This document shows positions 24,013-35,189 of a stretch of DNA of 64,000 nucleotides, piece after piece. The stretch is from Sarocladium kiliense (taxonomy: Eukaryota > Ascomycota > Sordariomycetes > Hypocreales > Sarocladiaceae). The position numbers were made by a program, and so were the translations under genes. Positions within the stretch are counted from its first letter, which is position 1. Each line of letters starts with the position of its first letter. The notes below the pieces were generated by a model. That model searched no databases. It was given only the letters and a program-made list of their open reading frames with translations, and was not told the origin of the DNA. The DNA lies in NCBI GenBank assembly GCA_030734395.1, contig JAUZTG010000042.1:248001-312000 (forward strand), read 5' to 3'.

Positions 24013-24261
24013 AATTCCATTTAACAACCTTAGAAGGCCAGATTGCCTTTTTCCTTTCTACAATCTTGTACTTCATATTATGGTGTTACGTAAGGTGTAA
24101 ACCTATTCTAGTCTCTTAGCAGCCTGAGAGTGTCGACGGTAGGACTATAACAAACAACTCATGCTCCTTGATATCCCAACAAGCTAGACAAGAGTATGGG
24201 TCATTTCATCCTACACAAGCATCGCCTGAATTCAGGGAGTAGGCTCAGCCCCGCGCTAAAA

Positions 24262-25961
24262 TCAAGTAGCGACTGTATTCGAGTTGTCAGCGCAACTGAA
24301 AGCGACATTCATGCTGGAATCGTAAGACGCCCTGATGGACTCCGCGGTGCCATAACTAAAGATACGTAAGCCACTCACTCCGCTACCAAAGGTAATGCAG
24401 TGGCCACTTACATTCCGCCGACGGTCAGGAAAACCCCCACAAGAACAATCGCAGCATTCAGAGCGCACAGAGCCTTCTGCTTTGCACTACCGCGCATGGC
24501 ATCAGAGCCAAAGTCGTAGAACCACATGAGAGGTGGGAAAACGAGGCTCATCGGGGCAAAGCAGACCGAGCCGGCGAGAGCCAGGATGTAGTTGAAAACG
24601 GGGATGGCCGAGGCAAAGATGAAGGCGAGGAACCCAAATCCGATGTTGAGACCGATCCAGGTTGTCCAATGCTGCCATGTGTTCTGCTGAAAGTGTGATG
24701 AGTTGCGCAGGATTCGAACAAAAGTGTACTTGGAAGCAGTATGATTGAAGATACCAGCACTGACAATGAGACTAGGAAGAGCGATACCTACATGGCATGT
24801 TAGTCTCGAGCTGTGCAACTGAGTGAATGAGGCAGTAGTAAATGCAAACCCACCGTACGCGATCTTCTTAACAGTTGGACCAGCGCTGCCCAGAGAAGGA
24901 GTGGCAATCCATTGGCCGCAGTAGTAATACACGACCATAGAACATGCAAGGTAGATGGATGCAACCATTACGGCAACTGGGAAAACAGCCTTCCGGTAAT
25001 CCTGTGGACGCCTCATTTCGGCGATAACGGGGATGTAGACTGGCCCGGCAGCTGAGGAGATGAAGATGGCAGCGGAGGCAGTGATACCAGCCGCAAACAC
25101 AGGATGAGCGATGGTGTAGAAGCCGAATTCATAGTCTCCCTCGGCCGGCGCAGCGGCTGGCCTGTCGTTCTGGGTGACACCGATGACAACGGCAAGGACG
25201 CCGCCCAGGACGGATATGAAGGCCAGTGTCATGGGCCAGGTCATCTTTTCCCAGGTGCGAATGGATGAGTACAGAATTATGAGGATGGTGGAGACGAAAC
25301 TGAACCAGACGCTGCAGGCCCCATGCTCAGAGAGAGCGTTGAAGGCGATGGAAGTACCGAGAAGGCCGGAGCCCGTGCAGAGGACGAAGGCAATCAGGAA
25401 GAGAAGCCAAACAGCTTCCCGCCCGATGGCCCCCCACATGACACCGCACATGTCGACAATAGCTGTTTGTATGTATTATTTAGCATGAATTCCGAGGAAC
25501 GAGGCTATGTTGTCAAGGGAAAGCGTACTGTGGCAGTGAGGGTGTCTGTTGCGGAAGTCAATCAGGAGACAGGCCGTATCTGATAAACGGTACAGTGGTC
25601 AGCATGCGATTCCATATCATAGAAGCCAGCAATGGCCTCCATTGGTCACACTCTTTTACTTACAAGTATTGAGAATTTGCCAGCCGACAACAGATAGTGC
25701 ACCAGGAACAGCGCCAAGGACGCCCATGGCACCGGGTATACCCAGAACACCAGTGGCGACTTGGATTTTGAGCAGAATTATGATCAGACGTTGCCATGTG
25801 ACGGTACGAAAGTCAACGCCGCCAGCGGAAACCTTGAAGACTTCCTGAGACTGTAGATCATCGTCGACGACGACGCCGTTCTTGACACTGGATGGTGGAC
25901 CGTCTGCAGACTCAACCGTCTGCTTGCTGAGGGAGACCTTGTCTTCCGTGATGGCGGCCAT
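24262..25961 (-). CDS. Amino acid permease, AAAP family (Mtr-like neutral amino acid transporter)
   Basis: Five exons (25961-25664, 25579-25529, 25462-24854, 24787-24412, 24355-24262) give 475 residues. A cytosolic N-terminus of about 50 residues precedes FRTVTWQRLIIILLKIQVATGVLGIPG, the usual first membrane segment of this group. About 11 segments follow, ending GGIYGTAESIRASYDSS. Exon 2 is only 51 nt and supplies the loop LLIDFRNRHPHCH, which matches the related Neurospora Mtr group. Intron 3 is 66 nt, a multiple of three and free of stops, so the frame stays open if it is retained. Expected role: plasma-membrane uptake of neutral and aromatic amino acids; the substrate range is inferred. 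Confidence 0.83.
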
Positions 25962-26912
25962 CGTGACCTATGGTTATCCCGATTACCCTTGGATTATTGA
26001 AGAATGAGGTTTGATTTCCGTTACCAGATGCTCATCAACGACTGGATAAAGCTCAATCGATGGAACTGCTGCAAGTTAAGTCCTCCCAGCAGGTGGATTA
26101 TATACAACGGTGCATCGTTTCGTTCACGGCTGCAACCTCAGGGATCTTGACTCAATCAGAAGGAAGAAACATATCAAAAGAAGTACATATCTCGACGAGG
26201 GAGGTTGTTTCGCTATCAGACAAGCGCCACGCCGAGAAACCCGACTATGGGTTGAGCCAGTGCCACTGGCGTTGTCGTTATCTCTCAATCCCCCTCTCAG
26301 AGCCCTGCCCTACTCCGCATTCCCTCCCACGCGATAACCAGGGCCACGGAACCGGGGGCGGAGTCTGCAAGTAGTAGTGCTGCACGGTAATGAGACTTTG
26401 TGTATGTGCATTGTACCTTTCGCGCTTGGGTAAGGCGTGGTAGTGCGACGCACGCCATCGGGAGGGCAAGGGTCTAAGCCGAAAGCCACAAGGTTAGGGG
26501 AGCCATGTCTTCCGAAGATAAGAAGCCACACTCAACCGCGCTCTTATCGCATGTAGTCACTGGTACTATATTTGCAGGGTTCTCGGCAGTGACATTCTTT
26601 GTTCCCGAAGTCGGGTGTTGACTATGGATGGGAGCCGGACAAATGTGAGCTGTGCGGATCGTGGACCATCGTCACCGTATAGCTCCAATAGATGATGCAG
26701 GCCGGCTGGGTCGATATGGATTAGTATCTATCTGACAAGAATCGGAGTCATTCTGAGGCCTACATCGTGAACCTACTGCCTGGATGTAGAGAACCAGACA
26801 ACGGCAGGTAATCAGTTAACACAGTATATGTACCATACTTGGCCGAGATAGAGAGAGCGAGAGCTGATACTGAAGAACAAGAACACGCAAGCCCAAGCCC
26901 AAGATATACACC
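25962..26912. other. Divergent intergenic, amino acid permease / broken monooxygenase
   Basis: 950 bp shared 5' region. Open frames on both strands are short and not protein-like. I see no repeat or recognisable element. Confidence 0.5.
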
Positions 26913-27780
26913 ATGGCTAAGAAACAAGTCCATCTGAACTTCTTCGAAACGGCTTGCCGTGGAAACCACGAGAGCGCTGGCCAGTGGGCGAGGCCCGGCG
27001 ACAATTCCTACAGCAAGGACTCGCTGGACTATTACATCAACATTGCTAAGCTGGCTGAGAAGGCGAAAGTTACGGGCATCTTCTTCGCAGACACTTATGC
27101 CGGCCATGCTGTGTATGGAGGCAACATGGATGCGATCCTGCGCGCCGGCACCCAGGTTGCACAGCTGGATCCTTTGGTAATTATCTCTGCTATGGCAGTA
27201 AGTACAATCACACGCAACTCACGACCTCAATGTCGCTCGATGTCGCTGATTTTCTTGACTTTCTCAAGGCGGTGACCAAGTCTCTCTCCTTCGGCGTCAC
27301 TGGCAGCACCAGCTACATCCCCCCTTTCCCCCTCGCTAGAACCTTCAGCACGCTCGACCATCTGACCAAGGGCCGCGTCGCCTGGAACGTCGTCACGAGC
27401 TGGTCTGAAGCAGCAGCGGAAGCCTTTGGCAAAGATCTCGTTCCACACGATGAGCGATATGAGATCGCGGAGGAGTACATGGACATCGTCTACCGGCTCT
27501 GGAACGCATCCTGGGCTGATGATGCGGTCAAATGGAATCCAGAGACACGTATCGCCTACGACCCGTCACGGATTGCAAAGATTGAGCATAACGGAAAGCA
27601 CCTGAAGATGATGGCCAGGCATCAAGTCCATCCATCACCCCAAAGAACCCCGTAAGCTTGCATGCTGCCAATTCCCGTGTTGCTCATAGCTGACGCCGCT
27701 TTGCCCACAGCGTTATCTTCCAAGCCGGAACTCACGACTTACATGGCGACAGAGCCTTGTGTTTGCAGTTCACGTGCTGA
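26913..27780 (+). pseudogene. Luciferase-like flavin monooxygenase, 3' half lost
   Basis: Exons 26913-27197, 27269-27651 and from 27711 encode the N-terminal half of an NtaA/SnaA/DszA-type, FMNH2-dependent monooxygenase: VHLNFFETACRG, GQWARPGDNS, AKVTGIFFADTY, STLDHLTKGRVAWNVVTSW, QVHPSPQRTPVIFQAGT. After VIFQAGT (about residue 231) homology to the intact paralogue at 39271 stops; the frame then reads HDLHGDRALCLQFTC and ends at 27780 (245 residues against 498 in the paralogue). About half of the TIM barrel is missing, so it cannot act as a normal family member. Sequence directly downstream belongs to a different family (next entry). The first part is clean and open, so the break is probably recent, or the chimera is expressed. 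Confidence 0.75.
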
Positions 27781-28588
27781 CATTCAATCTTTCTGGATAG
27801 GTACATATTACAAAGACAGGAGAGCGGGATGCTTCCAGGACCTAGTCGTTGTTCCCGAACACACCGTCTTCCCTGTTCCAACAAACTTAGACGCCGAGTC
27901 AGCAGCATGCCTCGGTGTTGCTGCTCTGACAGCAGCCATGTCTCTGTGGAAGTGGCTTGGAGTACCAATGTTCCCTCAACCACCATCGGAAAGGCTAGAC
28001 GAGGCTGAGAAGACATCATCACGCGAAGTGATGCTGATCTGGGGTGGATCGACTGTAACGGGTCAGTTCGCAGTGCAATTGGCCGCGCAAGCCGGTTACG
28101 AGGTCATCGCAGTCTGCTCTCCTTCCACACATGATTTGGTCGCCTCGCTCGGGGCAGACCACGTCGTCACCTACAACGAAAAGACAGATCTCCACTTGAT
28201 TGGTGAGGTCTTATGTCTCGCTCAGGGTCGCCTGACCAAGGCTGTAGACCTTGTAGGCGCAAAGACGGCAAACCTAGTGCTCCAGATCATCGGTGCTTGC
28301 GCACGCGGAGAGAGGCACGTTGACTTCGCGCCGCTGGCGTTCATGTCGAGCAAGACGGTTGTACCGCCGAACGCAAGGGTACACACTGTGGAAATGAAGC
28401 GGTTCGTGCTAGACAGGGCCTGCGTCATCTACGGCCAGCGGTTAAATGAGCTCGTGGAGAAAGGGAGCTTAAGACTGCCCAAGATCAGAGTGCTCCCTGG
28501 CGGGCTGTCGGCAGTCGAGGAGGGATTGGTCAGGGTGAAGGGGGGCAAAATGGGAGGCGAGAAGCTCGTCGTATCGTTTACTTCATAA
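27743..28588 (+). pseudogene. MDR-family oxidoreductase (zinc-type ADH / trans-enoyl reductase), 5' part lost
   Basis: The frame from about 27801 encodes YYKDRRAGCFQDLVVVPEH and PTNLDAESAACLGVAALTAA, then the Rossmann nucleotide-binding domain (VMLIWGGSTVTGQFAVQLAA, VIAVCSPSTHDLVASLGADHVV) and the C-terminal end LPKIRVLPGGLSAVEEGLVRV. About the first 80-90 residues of a usual MDR protein are absent; a GDR motif typical of that region is encoded at about 27745 in the monooxygenase frame. A weak intron 27761-27800 (donor GTTTGC, CTGAC branch, ends TAG, 40 nt) would join both parts into one 501-residue reading frame from 26913 to 28588. So this is either a deletion-fused pseudogene or a chimeric protein. 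The intact substrate is unknown. Confidence 0.7.
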
Positions 28589-29292
28589 AAGCATGAGGAC
28601 AGGCCCAGACGAAGTTCGCGCGTCTCGTCTTATATCGCCATGTAGACTAGTCTGGTCTGATGAGACTAGCCGTAGTCGTTAGGGATTGTGTGTGACTGTT
28701 AGTGGCATGGTGCGCTGCTGATAGAATAAAGCATTCTTGTTGCTATCCTAGATGCTATTATAAGTACTATTTCAACTGCTATCCTGATCGCGGACATACC
28801 TTCTGCTCTGATTCCTATTATGGTTCCTATTCTGGTTTCTATTCAAATAATGATTTCAATCGTTATGTTGACTGTAGCTTACATTCACTTTACCGTAATC
28901 TTACTCTGTAGTACCTTGGCACTACATGAATGATGCTGAGACAATGACCATGATAGTATGTGTCTGTTGATATACGTGACAAGATAAATAGACTAAATGC
29001 AACTTCAGCGAGCTCAAAGCCAACCCAGTCTTTGAGATGGCCCCAGTTACTACAATCTTCCGGTGATCATCTCCAACAAGCTATTACATCATTCATAGCT
29101 TGACCCGTCCTTGCCCCTACTAAAGCTTCGAAGATATCGAGCTTCTATCTGGTATGTTTTGCTATGGTAAAAGCGAATGGGGCAACTTGAGATGTTTTTG
29201 TTCGCAATCATCACTGTCACTTGCCTACCTGCGGCTCGGTTGGGAGAGAGTCTTGCTTGTCGAGAATGGTCATCGACCACGTAAGATAGATT
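28589..29292. other. Intergenic with 12-bp-periodic repeat
   Basis: Between two convergent genes. It contains the degenerate tandem repeat 28739-28882. The remainder shows nothing recognisable. Confidence 0.5.
28739..28882 (+). repeat. Degenerate 12-bp tandem repeat, locus A
   Basis: Twelve consecutive 12-bp units, such as GTTGCTATCCTA, GATGCTATTATA, AGTACTATTTCA, ACTGCTATCCTG, ATTCCTATTATG, GTTCCTATTCTG and GTTTCTATTCAA. A CTAT(T/C) core sits in the same column of most units; some middle and end units have decayed. Two further loci (42555-42638 and 62555-62650) share the period and core. Confidence 0.65.
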
Positions 29293-30666
29293 TTAGCAGG
29301 ATGTCTTGCCGGTGTAGATGGCCAGCGCAGTATCAGGGCCCAGGGTGGCAGTGAATTGGCCACTGGAATTCACTGTCACGTAGGTGTTGCTCTGCACGTT
29401 GCAGTACGTGCCCGCAGGCAGTGAGGTTTGATATGTCCGGGTCAGTGAGCTTGACTCATGGTTGATGGCGACATATCCCATGTTGCCCCGTCCGAAACCG
29501 ATGGCATTATTGCCATTATCCCACCAATTCGTCAGCGCTTGCCCTCGGACGGCATTGCGGAAGGCAACCATGCGCATAACCTCCGGCCAAGCGTGCTGAC
29601 ATTTCCAGCCATTCTGGTAACAGGCGCTGACAGCGCCGTTGTTAGGCGGTCCCGCGTCTGTGTCGGAGAATTCGTACCCGGAGTGAACATCTGGGGCGGC
29701 GTATGGGTAAGCAAGCATAAAGACGTTGGCCAGCGTATACTTGGCATTGTCCTTGTAGCTGAGAGTGGCACCGTTGCGCTCCGTGTCGTGATTATCGACA
29801 AAGACGGCAGCGACGGAGCTGCTCAAGTAGCCCCAGGCTTCCCCATAGTTCTTCAAATTGGCGAGCTTCTCATTGTTAAAAGTGCGTTTAAGATCGTACG
29901 CATAGCGAAACTCTTGGACGTCGCCGTTACTGGTGTACTCGGTAGGCTGGACGGCTTCCCCTGCTCCGTAGATTACCTCCTGCTTCCAGTATGCGCTTGG
30001 GTTGGCTAGGCGCGACTTGATGTTGGCAAGATCTCCAGTTGCCATGTGCTTGGCAGCATCGATGCGGAAGCCATCAATACCGAGGCTGAGAAGATCATTT
30101 ATGTAGCCTGCGATGGCCTTTCGGGGGTACTCCTCGGGGGTGTCCAGATCGGCTAGGCCGACAAGTTCGCAGTGTTGGACGTTCACACGGTCTGCATAGT
30201 TGGAGATGCTGGAAGTGCAGTCATCGAAGTCGTAGGAGGAGTACAGGCCCGGGTAATTGTACTTGGAGTAAGATGAGCCACCCGTGCCTGTGCCACTGCC
30301 GGCCGACATATGGTTGATAACTGTGTCGACGACGACTCTAACACCGGCTGCGTGGCAAGTATTGATCATGTTCTGGAAGGACGCGCGGTTGCCTAGACGG
30401 CCAGCAATTTGATACGACACAGGCTGATATGAGGTCCACCATTGCGAGCCCTGGATATGCTCAGCCGGCGGAGAGACCTGGACATATCCGTAGCCAGCAG
30501 GACCGATGGTGTTGGTGCACTCCTTAGCGATGGAGTCGAAGTTCCATTCGAAAAGAACGGCAGTAACGTCCTTGGTGCCAGGTGGGGAGGCTTCGACAAC
30601 TGGAGAGATCAGACCAGCGGCTACTATCAGCGCTACGACAGTAGCGATGCTAGTTTTGCGTGCCAT
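29293..30666 (-). CDS. Secreted alpha-amylase, GH13 (actinobacterial/animal type)
   Basis: Intronless, 457 residues. A signal peptide (about 1-26) is followed by the GH13 barrel. Conserved regions: VVVDTVINHMS (region I), DGFRIDAAKH with nucleophile Asp203, KQEVIYG with acid/base Glu230, and FVDNHDTERNG with Asp294 as transition-state stabiliser. The C-terminal beta domain ends YCNVQSNTYVTVNSSGQF and GPDTALAIYTGKTSC. This is the compact Streptomyces/animal type and not the fungal Taka-amylase type, and I recognise strong likeness to Streptomyces amylases throughout. It should cut alpha-1,4-glucan outside the cell; chloride and calcium sites are not assessed. Lack of introns and the bacterial-type sequence suggest transfer. 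It is convergent with the broken MDR gene. Confidence 0.9.
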   Translation of the reverse strand: MARKTSIATVVALIVAAGLISPVVEASPPGTKDVTAVLFEWNFDSIAKECTNTIGPAGYGYVQVSPPAEHIQGSQWWTSYQPVSYQIAGRLGNRASFQNMINTCHAAGVRVVVDTVINHMSAGSGTGTGGSSYSKYNYPGLYSSYDFDDCTSSISNYADRVNVQHCELVGLADLDTPEEYPRKAIAGYINDLLSLGIDGFRIDAAKHMATGDLANIKSRLANPSAYWKQEVIYGAGEAVQPTEYTSNGDVQEFRYAYDLKRTFNNEKLANLKNYGEAWGYLSSSVAAVFVDNHDTERNGATLSYKDNAKYTLANVFMLAYPYAAPDVHSGYEFSDTDAGPPNNGAVSACYQNGWKCQHAWPEVMRMVAFRNAVRGQALTNWWDNGNNAIGFGRGNMGYVAINHESSSLTRTYQTSLPAGTYCNVQSNTYVTVNSSGQFTATLGPDTALAIYTGKTSC

Positions 30667-32424
30667 GCTAGAGTTCTGAAGACTTCGTGGGATGTCTTAT
30701 ACTATTGACCTTGAGGGCATTTATGGACAGAGAAGACAAACAGCATAATAGAACAAGCTTGAGGATATAGACCATTGCATGATGGAGATTGAGAAGAGAA
30801 TATCAATATGATATATATGTTTGTTCGCGAAGTCCATCACGAACTCCTAAGGAGGAGCCGGTACCTAGTAGTCCAATTGACACTCACGTGCCTCCCCCTA
30901 GACTTTTCAGTCGGTCCGTTACCCATGTTCATGGCCTAACCGGTCCTTTGTCAACAAGCTTCTAATGCCTTGTGGAAACCCACTTTGGCCTGGGCGACCT
31001 GGTCTTGGACAACAATGCAACCCCCATTGGACTACCCCGTGGGGTTGCAGCACGCCGCATAGTTTGAGTGGATCCAGCTTCAGTCAAGTCCCCTTCATGC
31101 GACGGGCAGATCCGCCAATCGACAGTCAATCTCTTTCCCCGGAAACCGGCTCTTGTGGTGCCAGACGAAAGCTAAGTGAAGAAACCCCGAATGGCGGGCA
31201 TTTACTGTATCTGGCGATTGATCATCGTCCTCGGGCCCGAGAACCCAATTAAGCATAGAGCTTTCCTTTAAGTGAGGGATTGAATTGAACGCGACTTTCA
31301 TAGACCTATCCATCTGTTGATAGACTATCTGCGGAAAGACACTAAGCTTAGGAGATGTGAAAGACTTCAAAGTATTCAAGTATGTTTACCTGGAAGAGAT
31401 TGTGGCTATATCAATAACGACCACTTGATGTAAATCTTCCGCGGGCTAGGGCTCTACGACATCGCTTCTCGATTGAAGCCTCAGCATGAGGGAGGCAATT
31501 AACGGCTTCACGGAAGAGACTGCGTTGTTGCTCCGCCTCCCACATCTGGTCCCTGAGCATCAATTGTGATCCTGTCGGGCACAATGCAACATTGCGGTCG
31601 TACCGCAATGGATCTATCGATTGTCAGAGAACTTGGCTGCATAATTCAGGGTGACGCATGTGCGGAGACTCCGCCTTCAGGAGGGTTCCAGACTCAGAGG
31701 CCTCTAGCCTAGCGCCTCTAGCCTAGCGCCTCTAGCCTAGCGTTTTATATGCGAAGAAACGTTAAGATTATTGCCAAGTACAGTCCTATCGATACGGGGA
31801 TCACGAAGGTGTGGTTGACAAAGCCTGTACTGCACATGCCTTTGACTGAGGTGGTGTCTAGGTGCTTATTATAGACAGTGCGAGCAAGCACAGTAGAAAC
31901 CAACATTCGCACGGGGCAATGCAACATCGGGCACCTCCCTTCAAGCTTCCCTGATTGCACTCAAGAGCCTTTCAATACTTTCTACATGGGCACTGAGAAC
32001 TCCGAGGTACAACAGAGATCGAGTCTGGGTGATCTTCGGCATTCTCCTCGCTCACGTACCTCGATCTAGCTCAGGGTCCGTCGCCGCATCAGCATCTTAT
32101 CGTGTCCCCAGCCCCAGAAGACCCGGGAGATAAGAGCCATATCCATCGCCCAGCGCCCGCTAGGATTGCTGTATGGAACCAAGAGAGGCCATGTTAGCCA
32201 ACGGTTCCGCCCGGCCTTATCTTGGCTTTCGCGTGCTTCTCATTATTCGTAAGCAAGCATCGCCGCTGAGATGTCCGGGGTAGCCTCAACCTCGCTGGGT
32301 GCACAAGAAGGCGACCTTGTTAGGTCTTACCTATATTCGTCCATTTCTCAGATCTTTGGTGAGTACATCCCCCTCTGATCGCTACAGATAGTCATACTGA
32401 CGCCAGCCACTCTAGAAATGCGCA
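30667..32424. other. Intergenic, divergent amylase / regulator region
   Basis: 1.76 kb. It contains a 14-bp tandem repeat at 31701-31742. An ATG at 32271 opens a 29-codon run followed by a splice-like donor, but it cannot be joined in frame to the regulator at 32425. No other gene is evident. Confidence 0.5.
31701..31742. repeat. 14-bp tandem repeat, three perfect copies
   Basis: CCTCTAGCCTAGCG repeated three times without mismatch in the intergenic region upstream of the regulator at 32425. Confidence 0.8.
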
Positions 32425-34684
32425 ATGAGCTACAGCGAAGAGCCCCAGTCCTGGCCCCCATCGCAGTCTCACTTCCCTCCCTTGTGGCAGACCCAGTTGG
32501 AGAGCCTCATCCACGATCGGGATGATGGCCCACCCGCCAGCGGGAAAAGAGCCAGAGTCGCTCTTGCGTGTCAAAGATGCAAGACGCGCAAGCAAAAGTG
32601 TGATGGCAGCCGACCCTGTGATAAGTGTGCTGCCAATGGCTTGGACTGCCAGTACATTGTCCCTCAGAAGCCCATGCCTTTCGGCAAGAACCAGTATATC
32701 AAGTCTCTCGAGAGGCGCGTTGCTGAGCTGGAAACAATCCTCGCTTCGCGTGGCATGGCTGAGCAGAGTAGCGATCACTGGAAGACCACGTCGCCTACTG
32801 CTCCTGTTCATGCAGAGCACGTGCCTTCAGAGCAGAGATCGCAACAGAGCGTGTCAGATGACTTAGAGGACCCTGAAGAGGCTATATTGGACTGGCAGGA
32901 CGGAGTGGACACGGTTGTGTCTGTCCTCAGAAGCTTGTCGCTTGACGTCAATGGCTCTGGTTATATTGGTGCTTCTTCACACGTTGCGCTTGGTCGGCTG
33001 TTCGCGTTTCTCAATCACGAGAGAAGTGCTACTCGCCCAACAGGGCGACGTCGCTCACACCAGCACCATAACGACCCCCCCGTAGGCACAATTCCTCCAC
33101 CGACACCGCCCCATGAGCCCATTGACTTCTCCGACGTACCCTCCAGCGTGGCAGAGCGACTTTTTGCCGGCTACCTAAAACATATCGCGACCCGTTATCC
33201 CGTGATTCACTCTGTCTGGGGGCGCGAGATTCATCAAAGGCGTCATGGGCTGACTGATGTCTTTGAGGCGGTCATGCTTCACCTGATATATGCGACAGCA
33301 GGACGCTTCCTCGAGACTACGGGGGAGTCAGGGGACTTCCAGGTGAAGCGACATTACGCTGCCGCTACACAGTCTCTCGACGCAATGCTGGCTTACAATG
33401 ACTGCAGAACTATACAAGCTTTGATGCTTATGGCCATCTACTGTCTTCGGGAGCCTGGCGGACCCGGCGCGTGGACGTTCAGCCGCATGGCGCTGCTCCT
33501 TGCCATAGAGCACGGTCTCCATCGCCAGACCAGAGCGTTGTCGCAGCTAAGCATGGAGGCTGAGTTGCGGAAGAGGCTCTTTTGGGCATGCTACGCTTTT
33601 GACAGACAAATATCTGTACCCATGGGCAGGCCCTTCGGTATCTCAGACAGGGACATTGACCTTGAAATGCCCCTCGACATCAGCGAAGACACAACCGAAG
33701 GGCAGCTGGTAGCTCTGGATCTTAACTTGCCACAAGAGCCTACATCGATGACATCTTTCATTCTTGTCACACGCCTCAGACAGATAGAATCGGAAATTCA
33801 GCAGACTATTTACCGGGTCGATTGTCACATGGGCACCGACGATGCGGTGGTCGATCAGTTCCTTGAACGTCTCGATAGGTGGAAGAGTACGATCCCAGAG
33901 GCTTCACGTCGATTCAGGGATAGTGGCGATGTCCCATTCGATGGGTATGATTACTATGTAAGAATAATTCTGCTGCCAATCTTTCTCTTGTTCGATTCTA
34001 GAGCTTACTGACATGGGTGTGCGCGATTGCAGCTGGTCTTTTACTATAAGTGTCTGAGGCTTCTGCTCTACCCACAGCTCTCCAAGCCTAAGGTCAACCT
34101 TCGGTATCTGAAGGAGTGCGCCGCCGCGTGTGCAGGGGTCTGTCGGGCGTACAAGAGACTGCATCAGAACTTGGCTGTTGGTTACTCGTTCATGGCTCTT
34201 CAAACCGTGTTCATGGCAGGTCAGTGCCCCAGTACTAATTCCTGTTTGAGTGTTTCCTGAGCTGATCCATCGCCTAGGTCTCACTCTGATCTACTGCATC
34301 TGGATCTCTCCAGATGAGATATTCAACTTGGCTACAAGCAATGGCATCCACGACTGCAGCATTGTTTTGTTCGTGATTGCTGAAAGAGTTCACACCGCGG
34401 CGAAATACCGCAACGCATTCGAAGTGATGCGCCAGCAGGTCATCGATCAGATTGCAGCGGCGCCGGAGGAACGCAGGCCACGGGAAGTTGTGAGTGGACT
34501 GACAGCAGAACTTGCCCCCGCTGCCCAGGCTTTCGAGGTGAACATGCCGTTCGAGGTAAACGATGGCAACTTTGAACAGTTCTCTCAGATCGTTACTCAT
34601 ATGGCGGGGGAAGACTTTGCCGAGGGTATGAACCCCTTTGCTGCGCTGTCGACCAGTGGTGTAGCACTGCAATTCGACACTTGA
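32425..34684 (+). CDS. Zn2Cys6 transcription factor
   Basis: Three exons (32425-33957, 34033-34219, 34278-34684) give 708 residues. The zinc cluster has Cys49, 52, 59, 65, 68 and 75 (CQRCKTRKQKC ... CDKCAANGLDC), followed by a linker and a short coiled coil (KSLERRVAELETIL). The fungal transcription factor domain (about 225-560) includes LFAGYLKHIATRYPVIHS, AWTFSRMALLLAIEHGLH and RKRLFWACYAFDRQISVPMGRP. It heads a run of oxidative enzymes (old yellow enzyme, CYP504, luciferase-like monooxygenase) and is the natural candidate regulator of them (inference). An out-of-frame ATG lies 7 bp upstream of the start. Confidence 0.86.
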
Positions 34685-35189
34685 TAATGTGGCACATAAC
34701 GTTGTTGAACAGCGGCCTCACGTATTGACCGAATGGGATCAATGTAAGCGAGATAAGCCTAATTGAGGGGCTGCAGTATGGGCCCGTCTCAAACATGAGA
34801 CCCGAGCGACCTGTGAAAGCATGGCTGGCAGCACGGGAGCATCTCCGGTTTCCGCTAAGGAAGGCGGAAGTATCCAGCCGCACAGGCGGATCAACATCCT
34901 GCTTCGCTTCCTATCTCGCGCCATCTCTTGGGTTCCTTATCTCTGGGGGAAGCCCTTCCATGTTGTGTGTGTGGGGATTCTAAGATCCGCCCCACGAGGC
35001 ACTTACACAAGATCTGAGCAGGCACGACCAGATGCAAGATGGATCGATGGACAAATTGACATCTTTCGCGAAAGCCTTCAGAGAACTGGGTCTCGTAACT
35101 GGAACAGGAGGAGCATAAACTGTCGCGAAATATCACAAGCTGTAGCTATAGCAAGGAAGGATATTCTCACAACTTCTACCTCGACGGCT
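34685..35189. other. Intergenic, regulator 3' flank and OYE promoter
   Basis: The frame of the OYE gene stays open upstream to about 34821, but that translation is not family-like. I see nothing else. Confidence 0.45.

Noticed and set aside
28739..28882. CRISPR-like array
   Set aside because: No constant repeat with unique spacers; continuous degenerate 12-bp units in a fungal genome.
28702..28911. 69-codon Tyr/Cys-rich frame
   Set aside because: Produced by the 12-bp repeat; 4-residue periodicity follows from the DNA period.
32271..32358. Possible extra 5' exon for the regulator at 32425
   Set aside because: It has an ATG and a donor-like GTGAGT, but every acceptor downstream gives the wrong phase for the zinc-cluster frame; at most an upstream open reading frame.
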